Of a DNA stretch of 64,000 nt, positions 19,109 to 28,716 are shown piece after piece. The position numbers and the translations under genes were made by a program. The stretch covers positions 3,658,001 through 3,722,000 of the forward strand of contig NZ_CP016895.1 of the NCBI RefSeq assembly GCF_001704115.1, read 5' to 3'. The notes under the pieces were generated by a model. It was not told the DNA's origin and did no database searches. It worked only from the letters and a program-made list of their open reading frames with translations. Numbering within the stretch: position 1 is the stretch's first letter; every line of letters starts with the position of its first letter. The stretch comes from Acinetobacter larvae. GTDB taxonomy: Bacteria > Pseudomonadota > Gammaproteobacteria > Pseudomonadales > Moraxellaceae.

Positions 19109-21097
19109 ATGTTTAAAAAAATTCTCATTGCCAACCGTGGTGAAATTGCCTGTCGTGTGATTCGCACTGCACAAAAGTTGGGCATTGCCACCGTTGCGGT
19201 ATATTCAGATGCCGATGCCAAGGCACAACACGTCCTGCTTGCAGATGAAGCGATTTATATCGGTGAATCCCCTGCTGCACAAAGTTATTTACAAGTCGAA
19301 CGCATTATTCAAGCCGCTTTAGACACAGGCAGTGAAGCGATACATCCAGGTTATGGCTTTTTATCTGAGAATGATCAGTTTGCCTTGGCCTGCGAGCAAC
19401 ATCATCTTTGTTTTATTGGTCCGCCAGTTGCAGCAATTTTGGCGATGGGTTTAAAGTCGACCTCTAAAGCCTTGATGGAAAAAGCTGGTGTACCGCTCAC
19501 ACCTGGTTATCATGGTAGCAATCAAGATGCTGATTTTCTTAAGCAACAAGCCGATGCCATTGGCTATCCGCTCTTGATCAAAGCCAGTGCCGGAGGTGGC
19601 GGTAAAGGCATGAGCTTGGTTGAGCATAGCGCAGACTTTTTACAGGCTTTAGCATCATGCAAACGGGAAGCTAAATCGAGTTTTGGCAATGATGATGTTT
19701 TGATTGAACGCTATGTCATACAGCCTCGACATATCGAGGTACAGATATTTGGCGATCGCCATGGCAATTATGTGCATTTATTTGAACGTGATTGTTCAGT
19801 ACAACGTCGCCACCAAAAAGTGCTAGAAGAAGCACCAGCACCGCAGATTGCAGAAGAAAAATTAACCGTAATGCGTCAGGCCGCAATAGATGCTGCACGT
19901 GCGGTGAACTATGTTGGTGCCGGCACGGTCGAGTTTATTGTGGAACAGGACGGTACAGCCTATTTCATGGAAATGAATACCCGTCTACAAGTGGAACATC
20001 CTGTAACCGAGATGATTACGGGTCAGGACTTGGTTGAGTGGCAATTACGGGTCGCCTACGGTGAGCCACTGCCCAAACTGCAACATCAACTACAGGTTCA
20101 TGGTCATGCCTTGGAAGCACGTATCTATGCTGAGCAACCCGATCAAGACTTTTTACCAGCCATTGGACGGATCGACTATTTACATTATCCAGCACAAAAT
20201 GCTTATGTACGTGTAGACAGTGGCATTGTGCAAGGCGATGAAATTACGACCTATTATGATCCAATGATTGCCAAGTTAATTGTCTGGGGTGAAAACCGCG
20301 AAGCAGCCTTGGTACAAATGCAACATGCACTCAGTCAATTTCATGTTGAAGGGCTAGGCAATAACATTAGTTTCTTGCGCCGTATTATCAGTTGTGATGC
20401 TTTTCAACAGGCTAAGCTCGACACCAATCTCATCCAGCGTGAACAACACTTTTTATTTCAACCGCAACAGCGCCATGCGGCTCATTGGGTGACTGCGGCA
20501 TTGATCGAGTTACTCTGCCAGTTCCAGCAACATCGCAGCACACAACACCCCTTATGGTTGGCACAACCATTTTGGCGACTGAATCACGTGAGTCGTCATC
20601 GTATGGTCTTTCAGGATGGTCAACGTGAGGCTGAAATCTATTTGAGTCCAACTGCGCATGGTTTTATCGCAGAGTATGGCAAGCAGCGTTTCCAGATTTC
20701 GGGGCAGTTGCTCGATGCCAACCGCGCCAAGGTACAACTAGATGGTGTCCAAAAAACCGTGGCATTTCATCGTAACGCTACAGCAATTACGCTCTTTGAT
20801 GCGGGCGAAAGTTATGGTTTCCATGCTCTAAAAGCCAACTATGGTCAAGGCGATAACCAAGCCGCAGAAGGTCATTTAACAGCACCTATGCCTGGTGTGG
20901 TTACCCAAGTCTTGGTCAGTGCCGATCAAGCCGTGAAAAAGGATGATGTATTGCTTACCCTTGAAGCCATGAAAATGGAATATACCATTCGGGCACCACA
21001 GGATGGCGTGATTGCAGAAGCTTACTTTCAGGTTGGTGATCAGGTCATGGCTGGTGATGAGCTCATTGCCTTTGCAACGGCGGAGGATGTGGCATGA
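19109..21097 (+). CDS. liuD: 3-Methylcrotonyl-CoA carboxylase, alpha (biotin) subunit
   Basis: A 662-residue biotin carboxylase fused to a biotin carrier. The N-terminal biotin carboxylase domain starts KILIANRGEIACRVIRTA. The ATP-grasp part contains KASAGGGGKGM and FMEMNTRLQVEHPVTE. A BT domain lies around 480-570, and the C-terminal biotinyl domain carries the biotinylated lysine in EAMKMEYT. ATG 19109 has AAGGA upstream; 24 further codons in the same frame are unlikely to be used. Its last four bases overlap the liuE start (ATGA). It works with liuB as a dodecamer-type carboxylase. Confidence 0.95.
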   Translation: MFKKILIANRGEIACRVIRTAQKLGIATVAVYSDADAKAQHVLLADEAIYIGESPAAQSYLQVERIIQAALDTGSEAIHPGYGFLSENDQFALACEQHHLCFIGPPVAAILAMGLKSTSKALMEKAGVPLTPGYHGSNQDADFLKQQADAIGYPLLIKASAGGGGKGMSLVEHSADFLQALASCKREAKSSFGNDDVLIERYVIQPRHIEVQIFGDRHGNYVHLFERDCSVQRRHQKVLEEAPAPQIAEEKLTVMRQAAIDAARAVNYVGAGTVEFIVEQDGTAYFMEMNTRLQVEHPVTEMITGQDLVEWQLRVAYGEPLPKLQHQLQVHGHALEARIYAEQPDQDFLPAIGRIDYLHYPAQNAYVRVDSGIVQGDEITTYYDPMIAKLIVWGENREAALVQMQHALSQFHVEGLGNNISFLRRIISCDAFQQAKLDTNLIQREQHFLFQPQQRHAAHWVTAALIELLCQFQQHRSTQHPLWLAQPFWRLNHVSRHRMVFQDGQREAEIYLSPTAHGFIAEYGKQRFQISGQLLDANRAKVQLDGVQKTVAFHRNATAITLFDAGESYGFHALKANYGQGDNQAAEGHLTAPMPGVVTQVLVSADQAVKKDDVLLTLEAMKMEYTIRAPQDGVIAEAYFQVGDQVMAGDELIAFATAEDVA

Positions 21098-21987
21098 GTG
21101 AATCCGTTAAAATTGTAGAGGTTGGACCTCGCGATGGCTTACAAAATGAAAAGCAAAACTTAACCGTAGCGCAGCGCTTGGCGTTTATTCAGGATTTAGT
21201 TGCAGCAGGGTTGAAATATATTGAGGTGGGATCTTGTGTATCCCCCAAATGGCTGCCGCAAATGGCGCAAAGTACGGATTTATTTCAGTTACTTCCTACT
21301 GATACTGATTTACACTTTAGTTTGCTCACCCCCAACTTAAAGGGCTTTGAGGCTGCCGCTGCAGTAAATTGCCCTGAAGTGGCGGTATTTACTGCAGCAT
21401 CAGAAAGCTTTACCCGTAAAAACATCAACTGCTCCATTGCTGAAAGCTTTGAAAAATTTGCTGACGTAATCCAAGCCGCCAAGATGAAAAATATGCGAGT
21501 GCGTGGTTATGTATCGTGTATGGTGGATTGCCCCTATGCAGGAGCCATTGCACCCGAACAAGTTCGTGATGTGGCAAAGCGTTTGTATGATATGGGCTGC
21601 TATGAAATCTCCTTGGGTGAAACCATCGGTACAGCAACGCCAGATCGGGTGGCCAAGGTCTGGGATTGCTGTCTGGCAGAGCTAGATGCAGCTGTTCTTG
21701 CAGGGCATTTTCACAATACCTATGGCATGGCGATAGCAAATATTTATCAGTCTTTACAACAAGGTATACGTATCTTTGATGCCTCCTTAGCAGGACTGGG
21801 TGGCTGTCCTTATGCCAAAGGGGCTTCGGGCAATGTCGCCACCGAAGACGTCTATTATTTACTCAGCCAGCTGGGCTATGAAACTGGTATTGATGTAGAG
21901 CACTTGATGCTAGCAAGCCGCAATATAAGCCAGACCTTACAGCGTAAAAGTTTATCGAGCTATGCCAATGCCTATTGGGCACAATAA
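21094..21987 (+). CDS. liuE: Hydroxymethylglutaryl-CoA lyase
   Basis: A 297-residue TIM-barrel lyase splitting HMG-CoA into acetoacetate and acetyl-CoA, the last step of the pathway. It begins VKIVEVGPRDGLQNEK. It carries FTAASESFTRKNINCS, the metal-binding histidines in AGHFHNTYGMA, and the catalytic-loop cysteine in GGCPYAKGASGNVATED. Translation is coupled to liuD by a 4-bp overlap. No convincing terminator is visible in the 195 bp to the next gene. Confidence 0.95.
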   Translation: MSESVKIVEVGPRDGLQNEKQNLTVAQRLAFIQDLVAAGLKYIEVGSCVSPKWLPQMAQSTDLFQLLPTDTDLHFSLLTPNLKGFEAAAAVNCPEVAVFTAASESFTRKNINCSIAESFEKFADVIQAAKMKNMRVRGYVSCMVDCPYAGAIAPEQVRDVAKRLYDMGCYEISLGETIGTATPDRVAKVWDCCLAELDAAVLAGHFHNTYGMAIANIYQSLQQGIRIFDASLAGLGGCPYAKGASGNVATEDVYYLLSQLGYETGIDVEHLMLASRNISQTLQRKSLSSYANAYWAQ

Positions 21988-22157
21988 TATGGTGCAAGAT
22001 GGCTGAATATGACGAAGTCTATGGACTAGCTGTACAGGCTGGGGATAATGCACTAAGCCTAAGATGGCGAGGCATGGACCTATGGCAAAAAACACACTAG
22101 ATCATAGTCAAATTTTCCAGTAGGTCATTTGTTTAAATATTAGAATATCGTTAGAAT

Positions 22158-22172
22158 TGAGAATCGTTATTA
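22158..22172 (+). promoter_or_regulatory. Putative Fur box before the third fecI
   Basis: TGAGAAT-C-GTTATTA, 10 bp before the sigma-factor start, shares its first eight bases with the box before the second fecI. It indicates iron-dependent repression. Confidence 0.65.
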
Positions 22173-22182
22173 TCTTAAGACT

Positions 22183-22689
22183 ATGATCATGTCTGGTACT
22201 GAGGTTGAGCATCTCTATCAAAACCATTATGCGTGGTTACATGCATGGTTAAAAAAGCGCCTAAACAATAGCCATACCGCAGCAGATTTGGCGCAAGATA
22301 CCTTTGTGAGAATTTTAAGCAAACAAGACAAGCTATACTTTGATCGACCACAGGCTTTATTGACCACCATTGCTCGCGGTGTGCTGGTCAATTGGCTACA
22401 ACGTCAAGCCATTGAGCAGGCATATTTAGAGGTCTTGGCGGCACAACCCGAGCAATGTCTGCCCTCTCCTGAACAACAATTACAAAGTATTGAATCTTTA
22501 GCTTTAATTTTTAAAGTCTTGGCAAGTTTACCAGAACGGCAACAGCAAATTTTTATTTACTCACAGCTTGAGGGTATGAAACAACAAGAGATTGCCCAGC
22601 GACTGCATATTTCGGTACGCACCGTGATCCGCGATTTATCGCAAGCGCTAACGCATTGCCTCAGTGTAATTCACCAAGAACTACCATGA
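22183..22689 (+). CDS. fecI: ECF RNA polymerase sigma factor (FecI type)
   Basis: A 168-residue sigma factor with region 2 (LYQNHYAWLHAWLKKRL, AADLAQDTFVRILSK) and region 4 (LASLPERQQQIFIYSQLEG, IAQRLHISVRTVIRDL). AADLAQDTFVR and LLTTIARGVLVNWL are typical of FecI. It starts the third iron-signalling cassette of the window. An in-frame ATG two codons later is an alternative start. Its stop overlaps the ATG of fecR (ATGA). Confidence 0.9.
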   Translation: MIMSGTEVEHLYQNHYAWLHAWLKKRLNNSHTAADLAQDTFVRILSKQDKLYFDRPQALLTTIARGVLVNWLQRQAIEQAYLEVLAAQPEQCLPSPEQQLQSIESLALIFKVLASLPERQQQIFIYSQLEGMKQQEIAQRLHISVRTVIRDLSQALTHCLSVIHQELP

Positions 22690-23663
22690 AAGCAACCGAT
22701 ATTCCTGCGCAAGTTTTTAGTCAAGCTGTGGAGTGGTTACTACGCCAGCAACAAGCCCCTTTCAGTGCAGATGAACAGCAAGAATTTCAACAGTGGTTAC
22801 AGCAAAGCGAACAACATCAACGTGCTTGGCAATGTGCCGAATATTTAACCGAATATTTAAATAACAGTCTAGATCAGTTGGCACCACAACAGAGCAGCAA
22901 TGTTTTGCAAAAAGCAGGTCAGTTACAACATCAGCAACTGTTGCGCCTCGGCAAATTGCTGTTATTGACGGTGGTGGTGAGTGGCTTGGGATATTGGGGC
23001 TGGCAGTCAGATTTAGCTTATGCGGTATTGGCTGAATATCGTACCCAAGTTGGGGAACAAAAACTGATTCATCTCAGTGATGGCAGTCAGGTCTATTTAA
23101 ATACCGATAGCGCGATGGACACGCAGTTTAATCCGCAACAGCGTTTGTTAAGTCTGCATTATGGTGAGATTCAAATCCGCACTGCCAAAGAGCATCGTGC
23201 ACAAAAACGACCATTTCGTGTGCAAACGCCATATGGCACCTTGGAAGCCTTGGGGACAGTCTTTAATGTACAACAATTACAGCAGCAAACTTGTGTGGCT
23301 GTTTTGGAAAGTGCAGTGAAGATTAGCCCCTTGCATTTAGCACCGATCATTGTGCGGCAGAATCAGCAAATTTGTTTTAATCAGTCAGCTTATCAACCGA
23401 TACAGCAAATCCAACTCAATACCCAACAATGGCAAAGCGGTTTATTTAGTGCCTATGATCTACCCTTGCCTGCTTTTGTTGAACAAATGCAACGTTATCA
23501 TCGGGCTTATTATCAGCTAGATCCTGCGCTTGCGCATTTGACAATTTCTGGTTCTTATCCGCTCACCGATCCACAAAAAACTTTAGAATTATTACAACAG
23601 ACCTATCCGATTAGCATCGAACAGCACCTCAAAGGTTATGTCATTCGTATGCAAAAGCGCTAA
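22686..23663 (+). CDS. fecR: FecR-family sigma regulator
   Basis: A 325-residue protein. The N-terminal DUF4880-like domain contains QAVEWLLRQQQAPFSADEQQEF, cited by ends, and HQRAWQCAEYL. One membrane segment lies at about 87-104 (LLLLTVVVSGLGYWGW). The periplasmic FecR domain has YRTQVGEQKLIHLSDGSQVYL and ALGTVFNV, followed by a C-terminal STN-like end. The ATG at 22686 overlaps the sigma gene stop. It is followed by a receptor after 175 bp of AT-rich DNA, where the sigma-dependent promoter should lie. Confidence 0.88.
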   Translation: MKATDIPAQVFSQAVEWLLRQQQAPFSADEQQEFQQWLQQSEQHQRAWQCAEYLTEYLNNSLDQLAPQQSSNVLQKAGQLQHQQLLRLGKLLLLTVVVSGLGYWGWQSDLAYAVLAEYRTQVGEQKLIHLSDGSQVYLNTDSAMDTQFNPQQRLLSLHYGEIQIRTAKEHRAQKRPFRVQTPYGTLEALGTVFNVQQLQQQTCVAVLESAVKISPLHLAPIIVRQNQQICFNQSAYQPIQQIQLNTQQWQSGLFSAYDLPLPAFVEQMQRYHRAYYQLDPALAHLTISGSYPLTDPQKTLELLQQTYPISIEQHLKGYVIRMQKR

Positions 23664-23838
23664 ATCGACAGATATTCCTATGCTTTCTACCAGCGCTCAG
23701 CTTTATTTTTAAAATATAAAATTAATAATATCAATTATTTATGTACTTTATTGCTTTGACGATGTCACTTTTTGCATTTTCAACTGGTAATCATAATGAA
23801 GAATTTAATTTTAAAAATTCACCGAAGGAATAACAAAG

Positions 23839-26346
23839 ATGCAGCCACGCTTTTTAAGGCAAAACAATACACTCAGTCGATGGATGCGTAGCATGAGCTT
23901 GAGTGGTGTATTGCTCACGGGATTGACACCTTATAGCTATGCTGACAGCGTCAGTGCCGCTCAGGTGTCGCAGTATAACATTCCGCCCCAAGAGTTGGGC
24001 TATGTACTGGCGACCTTTGCTACGCAATCAGGCATTGTCTTGTCTTTCGACACACAGTTAACCAAAGGTCTGCAAAGCGCTGGCTTACATGGACGTTATA
24101 GTATCACGCAAGGTTTTGAAAAATTACTCGAAGGTACGCATTTACAGCTATTACAACGGGCTGATGGTACTTTGGGCTTAGTGCAAGCTGCCGCGACGCC
24201 TTTAAGTAAACCTGCGGTACTCATAGGTGAATTGAAACCCATTGAATTATATGCCAAAGCAAACAAGTCCAGCCCGCAACACAAGGCTATTGCTGAATTA
24301 CCTGTGATTCGCTTACAAGCTGATGTAGCACAACCCAATAAAGTCAACTTTGCTAAAACACAGCAATCCATCAAAGATATTCCCCAATCCGTGACTGTAA
24401 TCAATCGCGAGCAGTTAGATCAGCAAAATCTCACCGATTTAGCCAGCGCCATGGATAAAGTGAATGGTATAAATGTGTGGCAAGATTCAGTATTTACCAA
24501 CTCATTTATTTCACGGGGCTTAGAGGTTTCTAATATACGGGTAGATGGTTTATCCAGTGCCTTAACCTTGCAGGATTTATCTCAGTTTGAGCAAATTGAG
24601 GTATTAAGAGGTGCTGATGGCTTATTTAATGGCAATGGTGAGCCTAGTGCAACTGTCAATTTGGTGCGTAAGAAACCGCTAAAGCAAAATCAAACCCTCC
24701 TAGAACTCTCTGCTGGTAGTTGGCAAAATTATCGTACATCGATTGATATAACTGGACCTATTGCACAAGATGGTGCTTTACGCGGGCGCTTGGTTGGGAG
24801 TTGGAATGATCAGGACTTTTTCTATGCTGTGGCTGAGAAAAATCGTTATTCAATTTACGGCATCTTAGAATACGATATTTTACCCAATACCACTGCATCG
24901 GTTGGTTTTAGTTATGACAAATTAAAAGGTAAACAAGACTGGATTGGTTTACCACGTTATATTGATGGTCGTGATATTGGTTTTAGTCGTAAGACCTCTT
25001 TTATTACCAATTGGTCAAATATTGAAGCGGAAAGCACGCAATATTTTGCGGGGATAGATCATCATTTTAATGATAACTGGCAGTTAAAATTCAATATCTC
25101 AAAAGAACATATGTTGAAGTTGAATGAATATTCAAGGTTAGCCGGTTCTGTTGATCCAGTCACCAATAGCACCTCATTGTCCTATATTAAAAATGGTAGC
25201 GAGCCTGATTCTTGGATCGGTGATTTAAATTTACAAGGTCGATTTAATTTATTCAATCAAGAGCATAGTGTGGTTGTCGGAATAGATTATCTAGATAAAG
25301 AAGATCCCTTTCACTATATTAGTGGTGAACGTTCTCCGGTATATGAATTCAATATTTTTGAATTTGATCGAGATGCTGCGATTGCACGACCGATTAGTCG
25401 TGATTATGCACCCAGCCGTACAGTTTATACCCAGCAATTGGGGTATTATGGCACAGTAAAATGGCAGCTAGCCAAGCCCTTAAAGTTGATCACAGGGGCG
25501 CGTTTAAATAATTATAAATTTACACAAAATAATGGTTTGGGGCAGCGTACCGCACATTATGTCGATAAAAATGTTGTTATTCCATTTGTGGGCTTAAGCT
25601 ATGATTTAACAGATCAATGGCTCGTATATGCGAGTGTGGCAGAAACTTTTAAATCACAAGCAAATTTACTTGATGCCGAGCATAAACCTCTAGAACCGAT
25701 TACAGGTAGAAACTATGAAATTGGTATCAAAGGTGATTTATGGGAAGGCAAAGGTAATTTTGCTTTGTCGACCTACCGTACCGAAAGAGACAATCAAGGC
25801 AACTTACTTTATAAAGAAAATATAGACGATGGGAATGGCAGTAGCTGCTGTTATATTGGCAATAATAATGTCGTAATGAGCGGTGTCGAGTTAGAATTAA
25901 GCGGCGAAATACTCCCTCATTTAACCGGTTCCATTGGCTATAGTTATTTTAATAACCATGATGACTTTAAAACCATTTCTTGGCGAAAAATTACCTTACC
26001 CCGCAATACCTTAAAAGCATGGTTAGATTATAAAATGCAAGATTGGACGGTCGGTATTAATGTCGCTGCACAATCTAAGCAATATGCCACAGGGTCTACG
26101 CCCACCCATTATGATCAAGAAACCGGAAAATGGGGGGCTCCATACGTAGATTATCAGTTTAACTCGCCGGGGCGTGCAATTTGGGGCGCTCAACTGGGAT
26201 ATACGGTTAACCCACATTTACGGGTAGATTTTAGAGTCAACAATATCTTTGATAAGGTTTACTGGCAAACCATCGGCGATGCCAGTGGTTATAACTGGTA
26301 TGGTGAACCGCGTAATTATATGTTGACGCTCAGAGCAAAATACTAA
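23839..26346 (+). CDS. TonB-dependent siderophore receptor with signalling domain
   Basis: An 835-residue outer-membrane receptor with signal peptide (cleavage near SYA-DSV) and an STN domain (about 45-118: YNIPPQELGYVLATFATQSG). A TonB-box-like segment (LPVIRLQAD), a plug (IKDIPQSVTVINREQLDQQN; FEQIEVLRGADGLFNGNGEP) and a barrel ending LTLRAKY follow. It is of the FpvA/FoxA/ferri-hydroxamate-pyoverdine class; the ligand is unknown. A double cysteine (SSCCYIG) sits in an extracellular-loop region. GAAGGA precedes the ATG. Third receptor of the same architecture in the window, but divergent from the others in the barrel. Confidence 0.92.
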   Translation: MQPRFLRQNNTLSRWMRSMSLSGVLLTGLTPYSYADSVSAAQVSQYNIPPQELGYVLATFATQSGIVLSFDTQLTKGLQSAGLHGRYSITQGFEKLLEGTHLQLLQRADGTLGLVQAAATPLSKPAVLIGELKPIELYAKANKSSPQHKAIAELPVIRLQADVAQPNKVNFAKTQQSIKDIPQSVTVINREQLDQQNLTDLASAMDKVNGINVWQDSVFTNSFISRGLEVSNIRVDGLSSALTLQDLSQFEQIEVLRGADGLFNGNGEPSATVNLVRKKPLKQNQTLLELSAGSWQNYRTSIDITGPIAQDGALRGRLVGSWNDQDFFYAVAEKNRYSIYGILEYDILPNTTASVGFSYDKLKGKQDWIGLPRYIDGRDIGFSRKTSFITNWSNIEAESTQYFAGIDHHFNDNWQLKFNISKEHMLKLNEYSRLAGSVDPVTNSTSLSYIKNGSEPDSWIGDLNLQGRFNLFNQEHSVVVGIDYLDKEDPFHYISGERSPVYEFNIFEFDRDAAIARPISRDYAPSRTVYTQQLGYYGTVKWQLAKPLKLITGARLNNYKFTQNNGLGQRTAHYVDKNVVIPFVGLSYDLTDQWLVYASVAETFKSQANLLDAEHKPLEPITGRNYEIGIKGDLWEGKGNFALSTYRTERDNQGNLLYKENIDDGNGSSCCYIGNNNVVMSGVELELSGEILPHLTGSIGYSYFNNHDDFKTISWRKITLPRNTLKAWLDYKMQDWTVGINVAAQSKQYATGSTPTHYDQETGKWGAPYVDYQFNSPGRAIWGAQLGYTVNPHLRVDFRVNNIFDKVYWQTIGDASGYNWYGEPRNYMLTLRAKY

Positions 26347-26405
26347 GTATTTGCGATCAGACTTTTTAAAATACAGCTTTGCGAAAGAGCCTTAAAAATG
26401 GCAAT

Positions 26406-26437
26406 GGGTCAACTGTGAGATGTTGGCCCTTTTTTTA
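26406..26437 (+). terminator. Rho-independent terminator after the third TonB receptor
   Basis: GGGTCAAC (26406-26413) pairs with GTTGGCCC (26422-26429, one G-T pair) and is followed by a run of eight T residues. Confidence 0.75.
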
Positions 26438-26593
26438 TTATGACGCTGTGATTGTCTTGTACTCAGTATGATGCGTCGACCAATCCGCAACTGGTACTTA
26501 AAAAAATACTAAAAGTGTATCTTATGACCAGACCAGAATAATGCATAAACTTTGCGCTTAAACCATTTATACATTTAGGTAGGAGTTGGGTTT

Positions 26594-27793
26594 ATGTCGC
26601 GTCAGCATCATTCTCCTTGGTCATATTATCAAGATTATATGCCAGCAGTCGTTGCGGGTTTAATTTCCGTAATCGTCAATTATGGTGGTACTTTTATTTT
26701 AATTTTCCAAGCGGCACAAATAGCAGGTTTAAGCCCTGAGCGTACGGCTTCATGGGTCTGGTCAATCTCGATTGGCGTAGGGGTCACGGGTATTTTACTC
26801 AGTTGGCGCTATAAACAGCCGATTATTACCGCATGGTCAACCCCTGCTGCTGCCTTTTTAATGACAGCATTGGCAAGCGTGCCCTATGCAGAGGCTATTG
26901 CGGCATATATGTTATCTGCCTTGGCTTTTGTGCTATTGGGTATGACAGGATACTTTGCAAAACTGATACGATGGATTCCAATGAGCATTGCCTCGGGTTT
27001 ATTGGCAGGGATTTTATTGCAGTTTGGCATTGCAGTATTTGCCAATATCAGTGCAGATCCATTATTGGTGATTACATTATTTTTGGTTTATCTCATTGCC
27101 AAGCGACTTTCAGCACGTTACGCCATCGTTGCTGTTTTAGGGGGCGGTTTAATTTTATTATGTTTACAGTCTGCGATAGATTTATCTGCTTTTCATTTTG
27201 CCTTTGCCACTCCGGTTTTTACTGCACCGGTATTTAGCCTACATGCGCTATTGAGTATTGCGCTGCCCTTATTTTTAATCACTTTGACAGGACAATATAT
27301 GCCTGGTCTTTTACTGTTGCAAAATGATGGCTATCGCAGCAATGCCAAAGCAATATTTACCGTAACGGGCTGCGGTTCTTTGCTCATGGCACCTTTTGGC
27401 TCACATGCATTTAATTTGGCGGCAATTACTGCGGCAATTTGTACGGGAGCTGACGCACACCAAAACCCTAAAAAACGTTGGGTTGCAGGCATTACTGCGG
27501 GTTTGTTTTATATTTTGGTGGGCTTATTTGGTCTCAGTTTAGCCGCATTATTTAGTGCTTTCCCGAAAGCATTTATGAGTACTTTGGCCGGTTTAGCGTT
27601 ATTGGGCACGATTGCAGGAAGCTTGGCGAATGCTTTGCAACACCCCCGTAATCGCGAAGCTGCATTGATTACCTTCCTCGCAACAGCCGCAAATATCAAT
27701 TTATTCGGTATTGGTGGTGCATTTTGGGGCTTGGTCTTTGGTTTAGTGGCTTATGCCATCTTACAATTGAGTGATCGCAATCAAACTCAATAG
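26594..27793 (+). CDS. BenE-family aromatic acid/H+ symporter
   Basis: A 399-residue inner-membrane protein with about 11-12 predicted membrane segments. Sequence features of the BenE (benzoate transporter) family are PAVVAGLISVIVNYGGTF near the start, WSTPAAAFLMTAL, and the conserved LITLTGQYMPGLLLLQNDGY and FGSHAFNLAAITAAIC. The family imports benzoate or related aromatic acids with protons, but no aromatic-degradation genes are nearby, so the substrate is open. AGGAG precedes the ATG. It is flanked by a strong terminator upstream and a short hairpin with a T-run at 27902-27921 downstream. Confidence 0.82.
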   Translation: MSRQHHSPWSYYQDYMPAVVAGLISVIVNYGGTFILIFQAAQIAGLSPERTASWVWSISIGVGVTGILLSWRYKQPIITAWSTPAAAFLMTALASVPYAEAIAAYMLSALAFVLLGMTGYFAKLIRWIPMSIASGLLAGILLQFGIAVFANISADPLLVITLFLVYLIAKRLSARYAIVAVLGGGLILLCLQSAIDLSAFHFAFATPVFTAPVFSLHALLSIALPLFLITLTGQYMPGLLLLQNDGYRSNAKAIFTVTGCGSLLMAPFGSHAFNLAAITAAICTGADAHQNPKKRWVAGITAGLFYILVGLFGLSLAALFSAFPKAFMSTLAGLALLGTIAGSLANALQHPRNREAALITFLATAANINLFGIGGAFWGLVFGLVAYAILQLSDRNQTQ

Positions 27794-27937
27794 TACCCTC
27801 GTCATCATAAAGAGCGCGCAAAGCAAGAGATTAGATCAATATGATGGTAATGGATACTGAAACTGCCATGAATGTTGCTACTACGTTGCTTGATTTTGAG
27901 CAAAAGCATTGCGCTTTTTTTGACACTATATTATTGT

Positions 27938-27965
27938 CCTATGACAAAGTTTAAATGTCATAGGA
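27938..27965. promoter_or_regulatory. Perfect 10-bp inverted repeat in the yggS leader
   Basis: TCCTATGACA-(8)-TGTCATAGGA ends 6 bp before the yggS start codon. A hairpin so close to the start could hide the ribosome-binding region or serve as an operator; there is no T-run, so termination is unlikely. Confidence 0.5.
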
Positions 27966-27971
27966 TTTATA

Positions 27972-28709
27972 ATGAATCAATACCATACCCCCAATAGTCT
28001 GCGAGAGCTCCAGCAGAATATTGAAGCGATTCAGCAGCATATTGCCACAATATGCCAACGCGTTGGACGAGATCCAGCACAGGTGCGTTTATTGCCTGTG
28101 ACCAAGACTTTGCCGGCGCAACGGGTTGCACAAGCTTATGCAGCAGGCTTGAGCTGCTTTGGTGAAAACAAGGTTTTGGAGGCCAAAGGCAAATATGAGG
28201 CGTTACAACATTTGCCGATCCGCTGGCAGTTAATCGGTCATCTACAAAGTAATAAAGTGAAATATATGACGAAATTCATTGATGAATTTCATGCACTGGA
28301 CAGCTTGAGATTGGCAGAAAAACTCAATCAACGTTTATTGCTTGAACAAAGGCAGCTCACTGTCTTTGTTCAGGTCAATACCTCCAATGAGCAAAGTAAA
28401 TTTGGTGTCAGACCTGAACAGGCATTGCCTTTGATTGAACAATGTCAGGCTTTTTCACAACTCAATATTGTCGGTTTGATGACCCTCGCCATACATAGCC
28501 AAAATGAAGTTGAAGTGCGCCGTTGTTTTCAAAGCTTAAGACAATTACGTGAGGAGATTCAGCAGCATTACCCCAATGTACAGCGTTTATCGATGGGAAT
28601 GTCTAGTGATTATGAGATTGCCCTTGAAGAAGGCGCAACTGATATCCGTGTAGGTCAGGCTATTTTTGGTGCCAGAGCATTGCCAGACAGTTATTACTGG
28701 TCGGAGTAA
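27972..28709 (+). CDS. yggS: PLP homeostasis protein, YggS/PROSC family
   Basis: A 245-residue fold-type III PLP-binding protein with no known catalysis. The family buffers pyridoxal phosphate and affects amino-acid pools. PLP lysine Lys45 is in LLPVTKT; FGENKVLEAKGKYEAL, WQLIGHLQSNK, NTSNEQSKFG, GLMTLA and the C-terminal SMGMSSDYEIALEEGATDIR with VGQAIFG are diagnostic. In many bacteria it sits near pilT/proC, but here it heads a run with a PLP-dependent aminotransferase and a MocR-type PLP regulator. A perfect inverted repeat lies just before its start. Confidence 0.93.
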   Translation: MNQYHTPNSLRELQQNIEAIQQHIATICQRVGRDPAQVRLLPVTKTLPAQRVAQAYAAGLSCFGENKVLEAKGKYEALQHLPIRWQLIGHLQSNKVKYMTKFIDEFHALDSLRLAEKLNQRLLLEQRQLTVFVQVNTSNEQSKFGVRPEQALPLIEQCQAFSQLNIVGLMTLAIHSQNEVEVRRCFQSLRQLREEIQQHYPNVQRLSMGMSSDYEIALEEGATDIRVGQAIFGARALPDSYYWSE

Positions 28710-28716
28710 ATTGAAT

